The translations under genes and the position numbers were made by a program. Shown piece after piece: positions 35,631 through 44,061 of a stretch of 64,000 nucleotides of DNA. The notes under the pieces were generated by a model, which ran no database searches, was not told the DNA's origin, and saw only the letters and a list, made by a program, of their open reading frames with translations. How positions within the stretch are numbered: the stretch's first letter is position 1; every line of letters starts with the position of its first letter. Source of the DNA: SIG78 sp036677805 (GTDB taxonomy: Bacteria; Verrucomicrobiota; Lentisphaeria; Victivallales; Victivallaceae). Where the stretch lies: the NCBI GenBank assembly GCA_036677805.1, contig JAVBVS010000004.1:62001-126000 (forward strand). Reading direction: 5' to 3'.

Positions 35631-36128
35631 TCAGTGAAGCACTTTTTGAAAACGGATTTCCTGAATTTTCCAGCGGTTGTCTTTTTTGACCAGCGTGGCA
35701 TCGAGGTCGTTGACCTCCTCGTGGCTGAGTCCGGATTTGGTCCGTCCGGAGAACTTGCCGCCGAAGCTGCACTGCGCCTTGTCCGGCGCCACCAGCTTGA
35801 TCCGGATGTCCGCAACCGCAACCTTCGCCTGTTCGGTCAGCGAACGGTACTGCATCGCGCGCCCGGTCAGATTTTCATGGCTGAAGCTGCCGTTGACATA
35901 TTCGCCGATGGTAATGTCGGCCGGATCGGCGAAGCTGTCGGAGACTACTTTGACCTTGATCAATCCGGCCGCGGCGCTTTCGCCGGGGGTTTTATTCAAC
36001 GCCTCGGCCAGTTGCTCGATGGTCCGGCGGATGCGCGCCTCATCGCTGTCGGCCACCCGGAACCAATACCACGCGGCCAGTACCGCCAGCAGAAAAAGGA
36101 TGATGGAAAAAAGCAGCTTCGGCCTCAT
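35631..36128 (-). CDS. Membrane-anchored protein of unknown function
   Basis: 165 residues: a single N-terminal membrane helix (LLFSIILFLLAVLAAWYWF) and a soluble exported domain of ~140 residues. The domain has alternating short strands and one helix (ARIRRTIEQLAEALNK), ending DNRWKIQEIRFQKV. This looks like an NTF2/SnoaL-type cone fold, where the final strand repeats WKI..I. That fold is an inference. It lies between rng and aroA with 3-4 base gaps, so it is co-transcribed. Confidence 0.75.
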   Translation of the reverse strand: MRPKLLFSIILFLLAVLAAWYWFRVADSDEARIRRTIEQLAEALNKTPGESAAAGLIKVKVVSDSFADPADITIGEYVNGSFSHENLTGRAMQYRSLTEQAKVAVADIRIKLVAPDKAQCSFGGKFSGRTKSGLSHEEVNDLDATLVKKDNRWKIQEIRFQKVLH

Positions 36129-36132
36129 GGTC

Positions 36133-37737
36133 TCACAGCTCCGCTCCGGTTTCGGCGTTGACCACGTGAAATTCTTCGTAATGGAGATTGTCGGCGGCCC
36201 GGAAGCTCAATTCATGCTTGTATTCGGCTTCGAGCTCGGCCAGCAGCCCGGCGTCCTCGGTCTTGAGCCGCTGGAGCACCGCCGGATGCATCAGCACCCG
36301 GACCGGGACATCGCGGTAGCCCTTGCTTTTGAGCACGGTCGCAAGGCGCCGCTGGATTTCCACGCTCATGGTTTCCGCCGACTTCAACAGTCCGGTGCCG
36401 CAGCAGTAGGTGCACGGCACATAGACCGCGTCCTGGATGCTTTCATGTTCGCGCTGCCGGGTCATTTCCATCAGGCCGAGGCGGCTGATCGGAAGCATCC
36501 GGGTTTTGGCGCGGTCGTTCTTGGTCAACTTCTTCATCAGCTTGTAGATTTCGTCGCGGTCGCGCATGCTTTTCATATCGATGAAATCGATCACCACCAG
36601 TCCGCCGATGTTGCGCAGCCGGAGCTGCCGCGCGACCTCTTCGGCGGCGGCGCAGTTGGTCTTGAAAATCAGTTCCGCCTGATCGTTGCCGGCCTTGGAA
36701 CGGCCGCTGTTGACGTCGATGGCGATCAGCGCCTCGGTTTCGTCGACGCAGATATAGCCGCCGCCGGCGATCGGGACTTTGCGCTGGAAGACCTGATTGA
36801 GCTGTTCCTTGATCTTGTAGGCTTCAAAGATCGGCAGGTTCTGCTTGTAGAGCGTCACCTTGGCCGCCAGCTTGCGCCCGCCGAACTTCTTGATCACCGT
36901 GTAAATGCGGTCGTAGGCTTCGCGGCTGTCGACCACGATTTCGTCGATTTCCTCGGTCATGAAGTCGCGGATAGTGCGTTCCAGCAGCGACGGCTCGCGG
37001 TAGACGAGCAGCGGCGCTTCGCCTTTTTCCAGCGCCTCATCGATCTTCTCCCAGTAATCAAGCAGCAGATCGAGGTCGTGTTTGAAGTAAATGCTCTTGC
37101 GCCCCTCGCCCACGGTGCGGCAGATCAGTCCCATGCCTTCCGGACGTTCGAGCGACTCAAGCACCTTGCGCAGCCGGCTGCGTTCGGCTTCGCTTTCGAT
37201 CTTGCTCGACAAGCCGAGGTGGTCGGCATAGGGCATCAGCACCAGAAATCGGCCCGCAATCGAAATATCGGTCGTGACCCGCGCGCCCTTGGTGCCGATC
37301 GGTCCTTTGGCTACCTGAACCAGAAGCTCCATGCCCGGTTTGAACACTCCGGGGATGTCGTTGACCGTGAGTTTGCGCTTGCGCAGTTTGATTGCGTTGT
37401 CGAGCAGGGTGCGGGTTTTGGCGCGGGTGCGCTTGCGCTCGGAATGCACCGGCGGCGACTGGGGCGCGGACTCGATGATCTTGTCCAGCGCCTCATCGGC
37501 GCCGGTCAGCATGTCCGAATAGTGCAGAAACGCATTTTTGTCGCCGCCGATGTCGACGAAGGCGGCCTGAAGTTTGGGTTCGAGGTTGACGATTTTGCCG
37601 AGGTAGATATTGCCCGGCATGGGATCGGAGCTGTGACGCTCCATCAGATACTCCTCGATCCGGCCGTTGCCGAGCAAGGCGACGTTGGTTTCGAGTTTCT
37701 CGCAGTTGAGAATCAATTGCTTCTTGGTTTCATCCAT
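36133..37737 (-). CDS. rng: Ribonuclease E/G family protein
   Basis: Endoribonuclease for rRNA maturation and mRNA decay. 534 residues, the length of RNase G rather than RNase E (no long C-terminal scaffold). N-terminal S1 domain: YLGKIVNLEPKLQAAFVDIG. Catalytic metal aspartates are in AIDVNSGRS and VVIDFIDM, and the zinc-link cysteines in CTYCCGTG. Its start overlaps the fmt stop by 8 bases, so the two are coupled. Confidence 0.93.
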   Translation of the reverse strand: MDETKKQLILNCEKLETNVALLGNGRIEEYLMERHSSDPMPGNIYLGKIVNLEPKLQAAFVDIGGDKNAFLHYSDMLTGADEALDKIIESAPQSPPVHSERKRTRAKTRTLLDNAIKLRKRKLTVNDIPGVFKPGMELLVQVAKGPIGTKGARVTTDISIAGRFLVLMPYADHLGLSSKIESEAERSRLRKVLESLERPEGMGLICRTVGEGRKSIYFKHDLDLLLDYWEKIDEALEKGEAPLLVYREPSLLERTIRDFMTEEIDEIVVDSREAYDRIYTVIKKFGGRKLAAKVTLYKQNLPIFEAYKIKEQLNQVFQRKVPIAGGGYICVDETEALIAIDVNSGRSKAGNDQAELIFKTNCAAAEEVARQLRLRNIGGLVVIDFIDMKSMRDRDEIYKLMKKLTKNDRAKTRMLPISRLGLMEMTRQREHESIQDAVYVPCTYCCGTGLLKSAETMSVEIQRRLATVLKSKGYRDVPVRVLMHPAVLQRLKTEDAGLLAELEAEYKHELSFRAADNLHYEEFHVVNAETGAEL

Positions 37738-38737
37738 GATTGACAGGTTCCGTAATCAGCCGCATTCCGGTAAGATTTTCGCGGCGTCCGTTGAGAAAAT
37801 TGACGCCCGCCATCGGCTTTTTGCCGGGGGGCACGACTTCGAGGAGTTCCAATGCATCCCGGCCGCATGCCGTCACCCAGCCGCGCCGGTCGGCCTGAAT
37901 GATTTCGCCGGGAACTCCGCCGGCGGAAGGAACGACCCGCGCCCGGGTCAGGATCAGCCGCTGCGCGCCCTTGGTCAGCGGCAGGGTGAAGCCGGCGCCG
38001 GGCCAGGGGGCGTAGGCCCGGACCCGCGCTTCGATCGCGGCGGCGGAAAGATTCCAGTCGATGTCGCCGTCGCTTTTCCGGATTTTCCGGGTCACGGTCA
38101 CCGCCGCCGGGTTCTGGGGCGCGCCGGGCAGTTCGCCCTGTGCGACGGCCTCCAGCACTTCGACCATGCGGCCTGCCGCAAGCTCGCCGAGCGCGATCTC
38201 AAGCGTTGCGGCGCTTTCGGTGCCGTCGAGGTTGCGGCGCAGCTGGCGGTAGACCTTGCCGCAATCGAGGCCGGGTTCCATGTCCATGAAGCTGACTCCG
38301 GTTTCGGCGTCGCCGTTGGCGATGGCGTGCACGATCGGCGAGGCGCCGCGGTAGCGCGGCAGCAGCGACGCGTGGACGTTGACGCAGCCGAAACGCGGCA
38401 GCTCGAGCAGCGGTTTTTTGAGCAGCTGGCCGAAACTCACCACCACCATGAAATCGAGCGCGTGACCGCGCAGCTTCGCTTCCAGCCGTCCGTCGTTGAC
38501 CGAATCCCATTTGTCGGGCGCAAGCCCGGCGGCGGCGGCGAAGGCGCCGACCGGAGTGGCGACCGGAAGTTGGCTGCGTCCCGCGGGACGGTCGGGCTGG
38601 GTGCCGACGCCGACCAGTTCGATGACGCCCGGCGTCCGCATCAGTGCGCTCAGGACCGGGACGGCGATCGCGCCCGATCCGAGCATATAGACTTTCAGCG
38701 GCAGCGAAACGGCAGACTCTTCGGCGGCAATATTCAT
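37730..38737 (-). CDS. fmt: Methionyl-tRNA formyltransferase
   Basis: Formylates initiator Met-tRNA using 10-formyl-THF. The catalytic region is VNVHASLLPRYRGASPI, followed by MDMEPGLDCG; the C-terminal domain begins near TRKIRKSDGDIDW. Start choice: the minus-strand promoter at 38795-38823 predicts transcription from about 38788, so ATG 38803 and longer starts lie upstream of the RNA; ATG 38737 gives 335 residues, slightly longer than usual. The N-terminal GTP/GTPDFAVP motif is here GSGAIAVP. It leads the fmt-rng-aroA-trpB2 run. Confidence 0.93.
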   Translation of the reverse strand: MNIAAEESAVSLPLKVYMLGSGAIAVPVLSALMRTPGVIELVGVGTQPDRPAGRSQLPVATPVGAFAAAAGLAPDKWDSVNDGRLEAKLRGHALDFMVVVSFGQLLKKPLLELPRFGCVNVHASLLPRYRGASPIVHAIANGDAETGVSFMDMEPGLDCGKVYRQLRRNLDGTESAATLEIALGELAAGRMVEVLEAVAQGELPGAPQNPAAVTVTRKIRKSDGDIDWNLSAAAIEARVRAYAPWPGAGFTLPLTKGAQRLILTRARVVPSAGGVPGEIIQADRRGWVTACGRDALELLEVVPPGKKPMAGVNFLNGRRENLTGMRLITEPVNHG

Positions 38738-38794
38738 AAAATCAATCAAATTGCACTGGTTGTGGTGGCATGGACCGGTTTTCGGATTTAAATT

Positions 38795-38823
38795 AATATA
38801 CATGTGATCGCGGCCTTTTGCAA
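38795..38823 (-). promoter_or_regulatory. Promoter of fmt operon
   Basis: On the minus strand TTGCAA (38823-38818) and TATATT (38800-38795) with a 17-base spacer. It sits in the 103-base gap shared with the divergent folK gene and decides the fmt start codon. Confidence 0.65.
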
Positions 38824-38840
38824 TCCGAAAAGAGTTTGAA

Positions 38841-39329
38841 ATGAATGCTTTGCCCGAAAAAAACCATGAAATTCCCGTCGCGCTGGCGCTGGGCGGCAAT
38901 CTCGGCGATGTCGAGGCGGCTTTCCGTTTCGCGCTCCAGGAGCTCGCCGCCCATGGGGTTACGCATTTGCGCATGGCCCGCGTAATCCGTACTGCGCCGG
39001 TCGATTGCGCTCCCGGCACACCCGATTTTCTGAACAGCGCGGCGATCGGATGCTGGCGGGGTTCGGCCGCGGCGCTGCTGGCGCTGACACAGCGGATCGA
39101 AGTCGCCGCCGGCCGTCCCGCCGAACACGGGCGCAACGTCAGCCGGGTGCTGGACATCGACCTCATTCTTTTCGGCGACCGCTGCATTGCGACGCCGTTG
39201 CTGACCATCCCTCATCCGGCCGCTCGGCGACGGCGTTTCGTGCTTGAGCCCCTGGCCGAAATCGCCCCCGACTGGGTGTTCCCGGACAGCCGGGAAAGCG
39301 TCGCCGACGCGTGGCGCCGTCTCGGGTGA
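38841..39329 (+). CDS. folK: 2-amino-4-hydroxy-6-hydroxymethyldihydropteridine pyrophosphokinase (HPPK)
   Basis: Folate-pathway kinase. 162 residues. Landmarks: ALGGNLGDVEAAFRFAL at the N-terminus, the pair GTPDFLNSA, and the signature NVSRVLDIDLILFG that binds ATP and magnesium, with PHPAARRRRFVLEPL near the end. It diverges from fmt, an enzyme that uses a folate cofactor. No folP or folB is adjacent. AAAAGAG lies just before the ATG. Confidence 0.94.
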   Translation: MNALPEKNHEIPVALALGGNLGDVEAAFRFALQELAAHGVTHLRMARVIRTAPVDCAPGTPDFLNSAAIGCWRGSAAALLALTQRIEVAAGRPAEHGRNVSRVLDIDLILFGDRCIATPLLTIPHPAARRRRFVLEPLAEIAPDWVFPDSRESVADAWRRLG

Positions 39330-39370
39330 GGTTTTACGCCGGGAAAATGCATAAAAAACATATTCCGGCT

Positions 39371-39399
39371 TTGCTTTTTGACCCGGAACGTGCTATCTT
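39371..39399 (+). promoter_or_regulatory. Possible promoter of purA
   Basis: TTGCTT (39371-39376) and TATCTT (39394-39399) with a 17-base spacer. A leader of about 70 bases follows, holding a small CGGGG-GCGAA-CCCCG hairpin (39429-39443) ahead of AAGGAG. Confidence 0.45.
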
Positions 39400-39475
39400 A
39401 ACCCCTTTGTGGAATGATGAGTAAGCACCGGGGGCGAACCCCGTTGAAAACCCGGAAAGCAAGGAGTTTCAAGCC

Positions 39476-40750
39476 ATGTCCGCGGATATTCTGATCGGTA
39501 CCCAGTGGGGGGATGAAGGCAAAGGCAAACTGATTGACGTGCTGACCCGCGATGTCGATGCGGTGGTGCGTTTTCAAGGCGGCAGCAATGCCGGCCATAC
39601 GGTGGAGATCGGCAGTGAAAAATACGTGCTTCACCTGGTGCCGTCGGGGATTTTCCGGCCCGGCGTCGCCTGCATTATCGGCAACGGCGTGGTGGTCGAT
39701 CCGATCGGCCTGACGGAAGAGATGCGCGGTCTTACCGCGCGCGGCCTTGACGTCAGCCAGATTCAGCTCAGCGATCAGGCGCACCTGATCTTCGCCTATC
39801 ACAAGCGCGCCGACGCGATGAAGGAAGCCGCCGCCGCCAAGATCGGGCGCAAGATCGGCACCACCGGCCGCGGCATCGGTCCGGCCTATTGCGACCGGGC
39901 TGCGCGCACCGGGGTCCGGGCGGGCTACCTGACCAAACCCGAAACGCTGAAAAAAGCCTTTTTCGAGCGTTGCGAACGCTACAATCAGGATTTTGTCGCC
40001 GCCGGGCTGGAAGCGCTGGACCCGGCCGCCGAATGGGAAAAACTGGCGGAAGCCGCCGCCTATCTCGCGCCTTTCGTGACCGACACCGTGGTTTCGGTCA
40101 ATCGCATCCTGAAGGAAGGCAAGAAGGTTTTGTGCGAAGGCGCGCAGGGCACGCTGCTCGATGTCGATCACGGCACCTATCCCTTTGTGACCAGCAGCAG
40201 CACGATCTCCGGCGGCGCCTGTTCCGGCGCGGGCATCGCGCCGCGCCACGTCGGCACGGTCTGGGGCGTGATGAAGGCCTATACCACCCGGGTCGGCGAA
40301 GGTCCGTTCCCGACCGAACTGTTTGACGCCACCGGCGAAGAGTTGCGCCGGATCGGCCGGGAATTCGGCGCCACCACCGGCCGGCCGCGCCGCTGCGGCT
40401 GGTTCGACGCGGTGGCCTCGCGCTACAGCTGTATGATCAACGGCGTGGACAAGCTCGCGGTGACCAAGCTCGACGTGCTCGACACGCTGGCGGAAATCAA
40501 AATCTGCGTGGCCTACGAACTTGACGGCCGCCGGATCGACTGTGTGCCGAGCGATGTCGACGATCTCGCCCGGGTCAAGCCGGTTTACGAGACGGTGCCG
40601 GGCTGGCAGTGCGCCACCACCGGCGCGACCGAATACGGCCGGCTGCCGGAAAATGCGCGGCGCTACCTCGACCGCATGGCCGAGCTGGTCGACGCCGAAG
40701 TGGCGATCGTTTCGGTCGGTCCCAAGCGCGAACAGACCTTCATGAAGTAA
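39476..40750 (+). CDS. purA: Adenylosuccinate synthetase
   Basis: First step from IMP to AMP: joins aspartate to IMP with GTP. 424 residues. The GTP loop and catalytic Asp are in GTQWGDEGKGKLID; GNGVVVDP, TTGRGIGPAYCD and CEGAQGTLLDVDHGTYPFVT are diagnostic, as is the C-terminal TTGRPRRCGWFD. AAGGAG lies 9 bases before the ATG. It is a single-gene unit ended by a bidirectional terminator. Confidence 0.97.
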   Translation: MSADILIGTQWGDEGKGKLIDVLTRDVDAVVRFQGGSNAGHTVEIGSEKYVLHLVPSGIFRPGVACIIGNGVVVDPIGLTEEMRGLTARGLDVSQIQLSDQAHLIFAYHKRADAMKEAAAAKIGRKIGTTGRGIGPAYCDRAARTGVRAGYLTKPETLKKAFFERCERYNQDFVAAGLEALDPAAEWEKLAEAAAYLAPFVTDTVVSVNRILKEGKKVLCEGAQGTLLDVDHGTYPFVTSSSTISGGACSGAGIAPRHVGTVWGVMKAYTTRVGEGPFPTELFDATGEELRRIGREFGATTGRPRRCGWFDAVASRYSCMINGVDKLAVTKLDVLDTLAEIKICVAYELDGRRIDCVPSDVDDLARVKPVYETVPGWQCATTGATEYGRLPENARRYLDRMAELVDAEVAIVSVGPKREQTFMK

Positions 40751-40771
40751 CGTCGCGGCAGTTTAAAATCG

Positions 40772-40808
40772 AAAAACCGCGGTTTCGGAAAGAAGCCGCG
40801 GTTTTTTT
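40772..40808. terminator. Bidirectional intrinsic terminator (purA / yhcH)
   Basis: AAAAACCGCGG (40772-40782) pairs with CCGCGGTTTTT (40796-40806), giving an A-tract on one side and T7 on the other. It serves both convergent genes. Confidence 0.85.
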
Positions 40809-40841
40809 GTGCATCCGGCTTGCCGGAGTATGCACCGGGAG

Positions 40842-41318
40842 TTACTCGAAGAGCGAACGGTGGAGCTTGAGCACCACTTTCTTGACCGGCTTGGGGTCGG
40901 CATGGCAGGCGATGCAGGGCATGTGCCCTTCTTCCGGAAAGAAAATCGCGAAATTGCCCGGCGTCAGGCGGCAGCCCAGCGCATTGGCCGCGTCGAAGGC
41001 GAACAGGCCGTAGTCGCCGTCGGCGGCATAGGGGCTTTTTTCGGTCAGCCCGGCGGTCGGACAGTAGTAAATATACTCTTCTCCGGTCAAAAGCGTTTGG
41101 AGATCGACGAACTCGCGGTGGTATTCGACCACACCCGTCGCGATCGGCTTGGGCAGGTAGCTCTGGACGTTGGCGTAGATCAGCCCTTCCTTCAGCACAT
41201 GCTTGCCGTCGGTGCTGTCGGGGGTGAATTGACGCAGGAATTCCAGCGCCTGACAGAATTCGGACGCTTTGCGGTGCGGCACATAGCGCCGCCAGTCACT
41301 CAGAAAATCGAAAATCAT
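40842..41318 (-). CDS. YhcH/YjgK/YiaL family protein
   Basis: 158 residues of the DUF386 cupin-like family (YhcH, EbgC beta subunit), often tied to sialic-acid or sugar use. Typical features: KHVLKEGLIYANVQSY near residue 40, VEYHREFVDLQTLLTGEE, and FAIFFPEEGHMPCI near the end. In this family the histidine and glutamate residues of those stretches bind metal. It begins 11 bases after larE and is the last gene of the glycosyltransferase-larE run; that pairing is unusual and its substrate is not clear. Confidence 0.9.
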   Translation of the reverse strand: MIFDFLSDWRRYVPHRKASEFCQALEFLRQFTPDSTDGKHVLKEGLIYANVQSYLPKPIATGVVEYHREFVDLQTLLTGEEYIYYCPTAGLTEKSPYAADGDYGLFAFDAANALGCRLTPGNFAIFFPEEGHMPCIACHADPKPVKKVVLKLHRSLFE

Positions 41319-41329
41319 GGAAAAACTCC

Positions 41330-42160
41330 TTAAAGAGGGTGTTTCGTATCGGAAGCATTGTCATTGTCGGCGGCGCCATTGACCGCGCCCCGGCGGTATC
41401 CGGCGAGATCGAGCGCAACACTGCGGAACCCGAGTTCGCGCATGGCCCGGAACAGGGCTTCGCGCCGGGCGAAGGCGGTTTCAAGATCGCCGGGATCGAC
41501 CTCAATTTTAGCCAGATCGCCATAGTGGCGCAGCCGGGCGCCGCGGAAGCCGAGCGCCAGCAGCGCTTCCTCGCCCGCGTCGACGGTGCGGAGTTTGTCC
41601 GCGTCCACCGCCATTCCGGCGGGAATGCGCGAGGCCAGGCAGGCGGCGGCGGGCGCGTCATGGTTGGGCAGCTTGAGCGCCAGTGCTTCACGCCGGATAT
41701 CGGCCTTGGCCAGTCCGGCGTCGAAAAGCGGATGGCGGACGCCGAGTTCGTCCGCGGCGCGGATGCCGGGCCGGTAATCGCCCGGATCATCCAGATTCAT
41801 GCCGTCGGCGAGCAACGGGAAGCCGGCGTTGCGGGCGATGGCGAGCAAAGTCGTCATCAGGCGCTTCTTGCAGTGGTAACAGCGTTCCTTGTCGTTGCGC
41901 ACGATCGCGGGATCGCCGAGCGGGGCGACCGGGACGCTCAGGAAGCGCAATCCGGCTTCGCGGGCCCACTCCGCCGCAAACCGCCGCTCGCTCGCCGAAG
42001 CGAATTCCGAATCGGCGAAGAGCAGCAGCACCTGGTCGGGCCCCAGCACTCTGGCCGCCGCCGCCGCCAGAAAGGTGCTGTCGACGCCGCCGGAGAAGGC
42101 GATCGCCAGTTTGCCCGCCCCGCGGAGCCAGTTTTCCAAAGCGTTCATTGCGTCGCTCAT
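41330..42160 (-). CDS. larE: ATP-dependent sacrificial sulfur transferase LarE
   Basis: PP-loop ATPase of the LarE type, which donates sulfur from its own cysteine when the nickel-pincer cofactor of lactate racemase is made. 276 residues. The PP-loop is AFSGGVDSTFL; NDKERCYHCKKRL is the next conserved block; and C174 in AACLASRIPAG matches the sacrificial cysteine of Lactobacillus LarE. ATG 42160 is chosen because it overlaps the upstream stop (ATGA) and has GAAGG nearby; 42187 is an in-frame alternative. LarB, LarC and LarA are not in the window. Confidence 0.92.
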   Translation of the reverse strand: MSDAMNALENWLRGAGKLAIAFSGGVDSTFLAAAAARVLGPDQVLLLFADSEFASASERRFAAEWAREAGLRFLSVPVAPLGDPAIVRNDKERCYHCKKRLMTTLLAIARNAGFPLLADGMNLDDPGDYRPGIRAADELGVRHPLFDAGLAKADIRREALALKLPNHDAPAAACLASRIPAGMAVDADKLRTVDAGEEALLALGFRGARLRHYGDLAKIEVDPGDLETAFARREALFRAMRELGFRSVALDLAGYRRGAVNGAADNDNASDTKHPL

Positions 42161-43338
42161 GATGATTTTGCCTTCAGGATGTCGCAATAGGCGGCGAGCA
42201 GCGTGGCGCTCATGCGCGGCGCATCGAAGCGTTCGCGCACCATTTCCCGCCCCCGCCGGCCCATGTCTCGCGCCCGCGCCGGATCGTCGAGCAAGATGTT
42301 GGCGCGTTCGGCGATCTCCCGGAAATCTCCGGGCGCGGCGCAGTAGCCGGTTTCGCCGTTGAAAATCACCTCCGGGGTGCCGTCGAGCCGGAAACCGAGC
42401 GCCGGAATGCCTCCGGCGAGGGCCTGCACCACCGAGCGCGGCAATCCCTCCCGGAGCGAAAGATGCCAGAGCATGTCCATCTGGGCGATGTAGTGCGGTA
42501 CTTCCGGCGGCGCCACCAGCCCGGCGAAATGAAAGCGGTCGCGGATGCCGAGCTGTTCGGCTTCGTGCTCGAGGGTGCCGCGCAGAATGCCGTCGCCGAC
42601 GATCAGAAAGTGCGCTTCCGGGTGCCGCGCCAGCACCAGCGGCGCGGCCTGAAGCACATAATCGTAGCCTTTGAGTTCAAAAAGGCGTGCCAGGGTGCCG
42701 ATCACCGGCGCGGTTTCGGGGATGCCGAGCGTCCGGCGCAATTCCGGGTCGCGCTGTGCCTCGGTAAAGCTGGAAATATCCATGCCGCTGTAGACCACCT
42801 GATATTTGGCGGCGGGCGCGATGTGTTCGGCGACGCATTGATCGATCATTGCCTGCGCCACCGCGAAAATCCGGTCGCTGAACCGCGCGGCCAGCCGTTC
42901 GGCGCCCTTGTAGACGGCATTTTTCCACGGTTTTTCGTAGGGGTGGAAGGCCTGGCCGTGAATGGTGTGGACAATGCACGGCACGCCGGCCGCCCGCGCG
43001 GCCAGCCGCCCGACGATGCCGGCTTTGGAGCTGTGGGTATGCACCACGTCGAAGCGATGCTCCCGGAAGAAATCGCGCAGCCGGAAAAATGCCTTCCAGT
43101 CCGCCCATAGCGAGAGTTCGCGCACCAGTTCGGGCAGGACCGCGATCTCCAGCCCCGGCGCTTTCATCCGGGCCAGCAATTCGCCCTCCGGCCCGGGCGA
43201 CGGTCCGGTCGCCAGCACCACCCGGTGCCCGGCGCGAAGCTGCCCGAGGCAGCTCAGGAGGGTATTCTCCTGCGCGCCGCCGACGATCATGCGGGTGATC
43301 ACATGACAGATGGATAATTTTGGCGTTTCGTTGTTCAT
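42157..43338 (-). CDS. Glycosyltransferase family 4
   Basis: A 393-residue GT-B retaining transferase. N-terminal HVITRMIVGGAQENT is the glycine-rich acceptor-side start, VVHTHSSKAGIVGRLAA is characteristic, and the C-terminal nucleotide-sugar domain has GTLARLFELKGYD and the EX7E-type region in LREGLPRSVVQALAGG. Likely acts at the cytoplasmic face on lipid-linked saccharide or a capsule/LPS precursor. It is coupled by ATGA to larE. Confidence 0.9.
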   Translation of the reverse strand: MNNETPKLSICHVITRMIVGGAQENTLLSCLGQLRAGHRVVLATGPSPGPEGELLARMKAPGLEIAVLPELVRELSLWADWKAFFRLRDFFREHRFDVVHTHSSKAGIVGRLAARAAGVPCIVHTIHGQAFHPYEKPWKNAVYKGAERLAARFSDRIFAVAQAMIDQCVAEHIAPAAKYQVVYSGMDISSFTEAQRDPELRRTLGIPETAPVIGTLARLFELKGYDYVLQAAPLVLARHPEAHFLIVGDGILRGTLEHEAEQLGIRDRFHFAGLVAPPEVPHYIAQMDMLWHLSLREGLPRSVVQALAGGIPALGFRLDGTPEVIFNGETGYCAAPGDFREIAERANILLDDPARARDMGRRGREMVRERFDAPRMSATLLAAYCDILKAKSS

Positions 43339-43405
43339 ATGTATTAAAAATAACCCGGAAATGATTTTTTAGCCAGTTCAAAACCGTAAAAAAGCGGCAT
43401 TTTGT

Positions 43406-43434
43406 TTGAAGAACGCTTTCCGGCGTGCTATTTT
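43406..43434 (+). promoter_or_regulatory. Promoter of the membrane protein-rsmG unit
   Basis: TTGAAG (43406-43411) and TATTTT (43429-43434) with a 17-base spacer, 79 bases before ATG 43513. Confidence 0.55.
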
Positions 43435-43512
43435 ATGAGTCAGGACCATTCACCGAACGGATCGCCGGAGCGCGGAGTGCGCCGCCGGGATTCGAATTTC
43501 AGGAAACGATTT

Positions 43513-44061
43513 ATGATCGAACAATATGGAACGTTGGCGGCGCTGGGGCTGGGAACGCTGTTTTTCATCTTGGCCGCGGCGGGATTGGCCGCCACCGGCG
43601 AAAAAAACCTGCCGCGGGCCGAACGGCTGCTGCGCCATCGCGCGCTTGGCGCGGTGCTGATGCTGCTGGCATTGGCATGGTGCATTCCGCAGGTCCGGGC
43701 GGTGGCCTGGGGCTTTCTCGCGCCGTGGCTGTGGCCGCTGGCCATCGCGGCCACGGTGGCGGCGTGGTTTTATCTCGACAACGTGGTGGCGCGGGCGCTG
43801 GGCGGCTTGCTGATCATGGGGGCCTATACCTTTCTGGCGTTCAGCTTCGCTTCCCGTCTTGCCACCGGGTTGCCCGGGGCGGTCATCGCCTGGTGCTGGG
43901 GGAGTGTCGGCATCCTGATTTCGGCCAAACCGTGCTGGCTGCGCGATTTCCTCCGGCTGGGCGCGCGCCGTCCGGCATGGCGGTTTGCGGCGGCGTTGCT
44001 GGCGGCGCTGACCGCATGCTTCGGCGTCGTGGCGATGGCGGTTTACTGGAGACACCGGTGA
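43513..44061 (+). CDS. Polytopic membrane protein of unknown function
   Basis: 182 residues with five or six predicted membrane helices (for example AALGLGTLFFILAAAGLAAT and ALGAVLMLLALAWCIP) and short basic loops. ATG 43513 has AGGAAA 6 bases upstream. Its stop codon shares one base with the rsmG start (TGATG), so the two are coupled. No family recognised. Confidence 0.75.
   Translation: MIEQYGTLAALGLGTLFFILAAAGLAATGEKNLPRAERLLRHRALGAVLMLLALAWCIPQVRAVAWGFLAPWLWPLAIAATVAAWFYLDNVVARALGGLLIMGAYTFLAFSFASRLATGLPGAVIAWCWGSVGILISAKPCWLRDFLRLGARRPAWRFAAALLAALTACFGVVAMAVYWRHR

Noticed and set aside
38738..39208. N-terminal extension of fmt overlapping folK
   Set aside because: It lies upstream of the predicted fmt transcription start and antisense to folK; the Fmt fold is complete from 38737.
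39400..39475. Purine riboswitch or other structured leader before purA
   Set aside because: Only a 5-bp CGGGG/CCCCG hairpin is seen; there is no three-way junction or conserved purine-aptamer core.
43425..44060. In-frame upstream extension of rsmG
   Set aside because: It overlaps the membrane-protein gene in another frame and lacks family similarity; RsmG starts at 44061 with the 1-base stop/start overlap.
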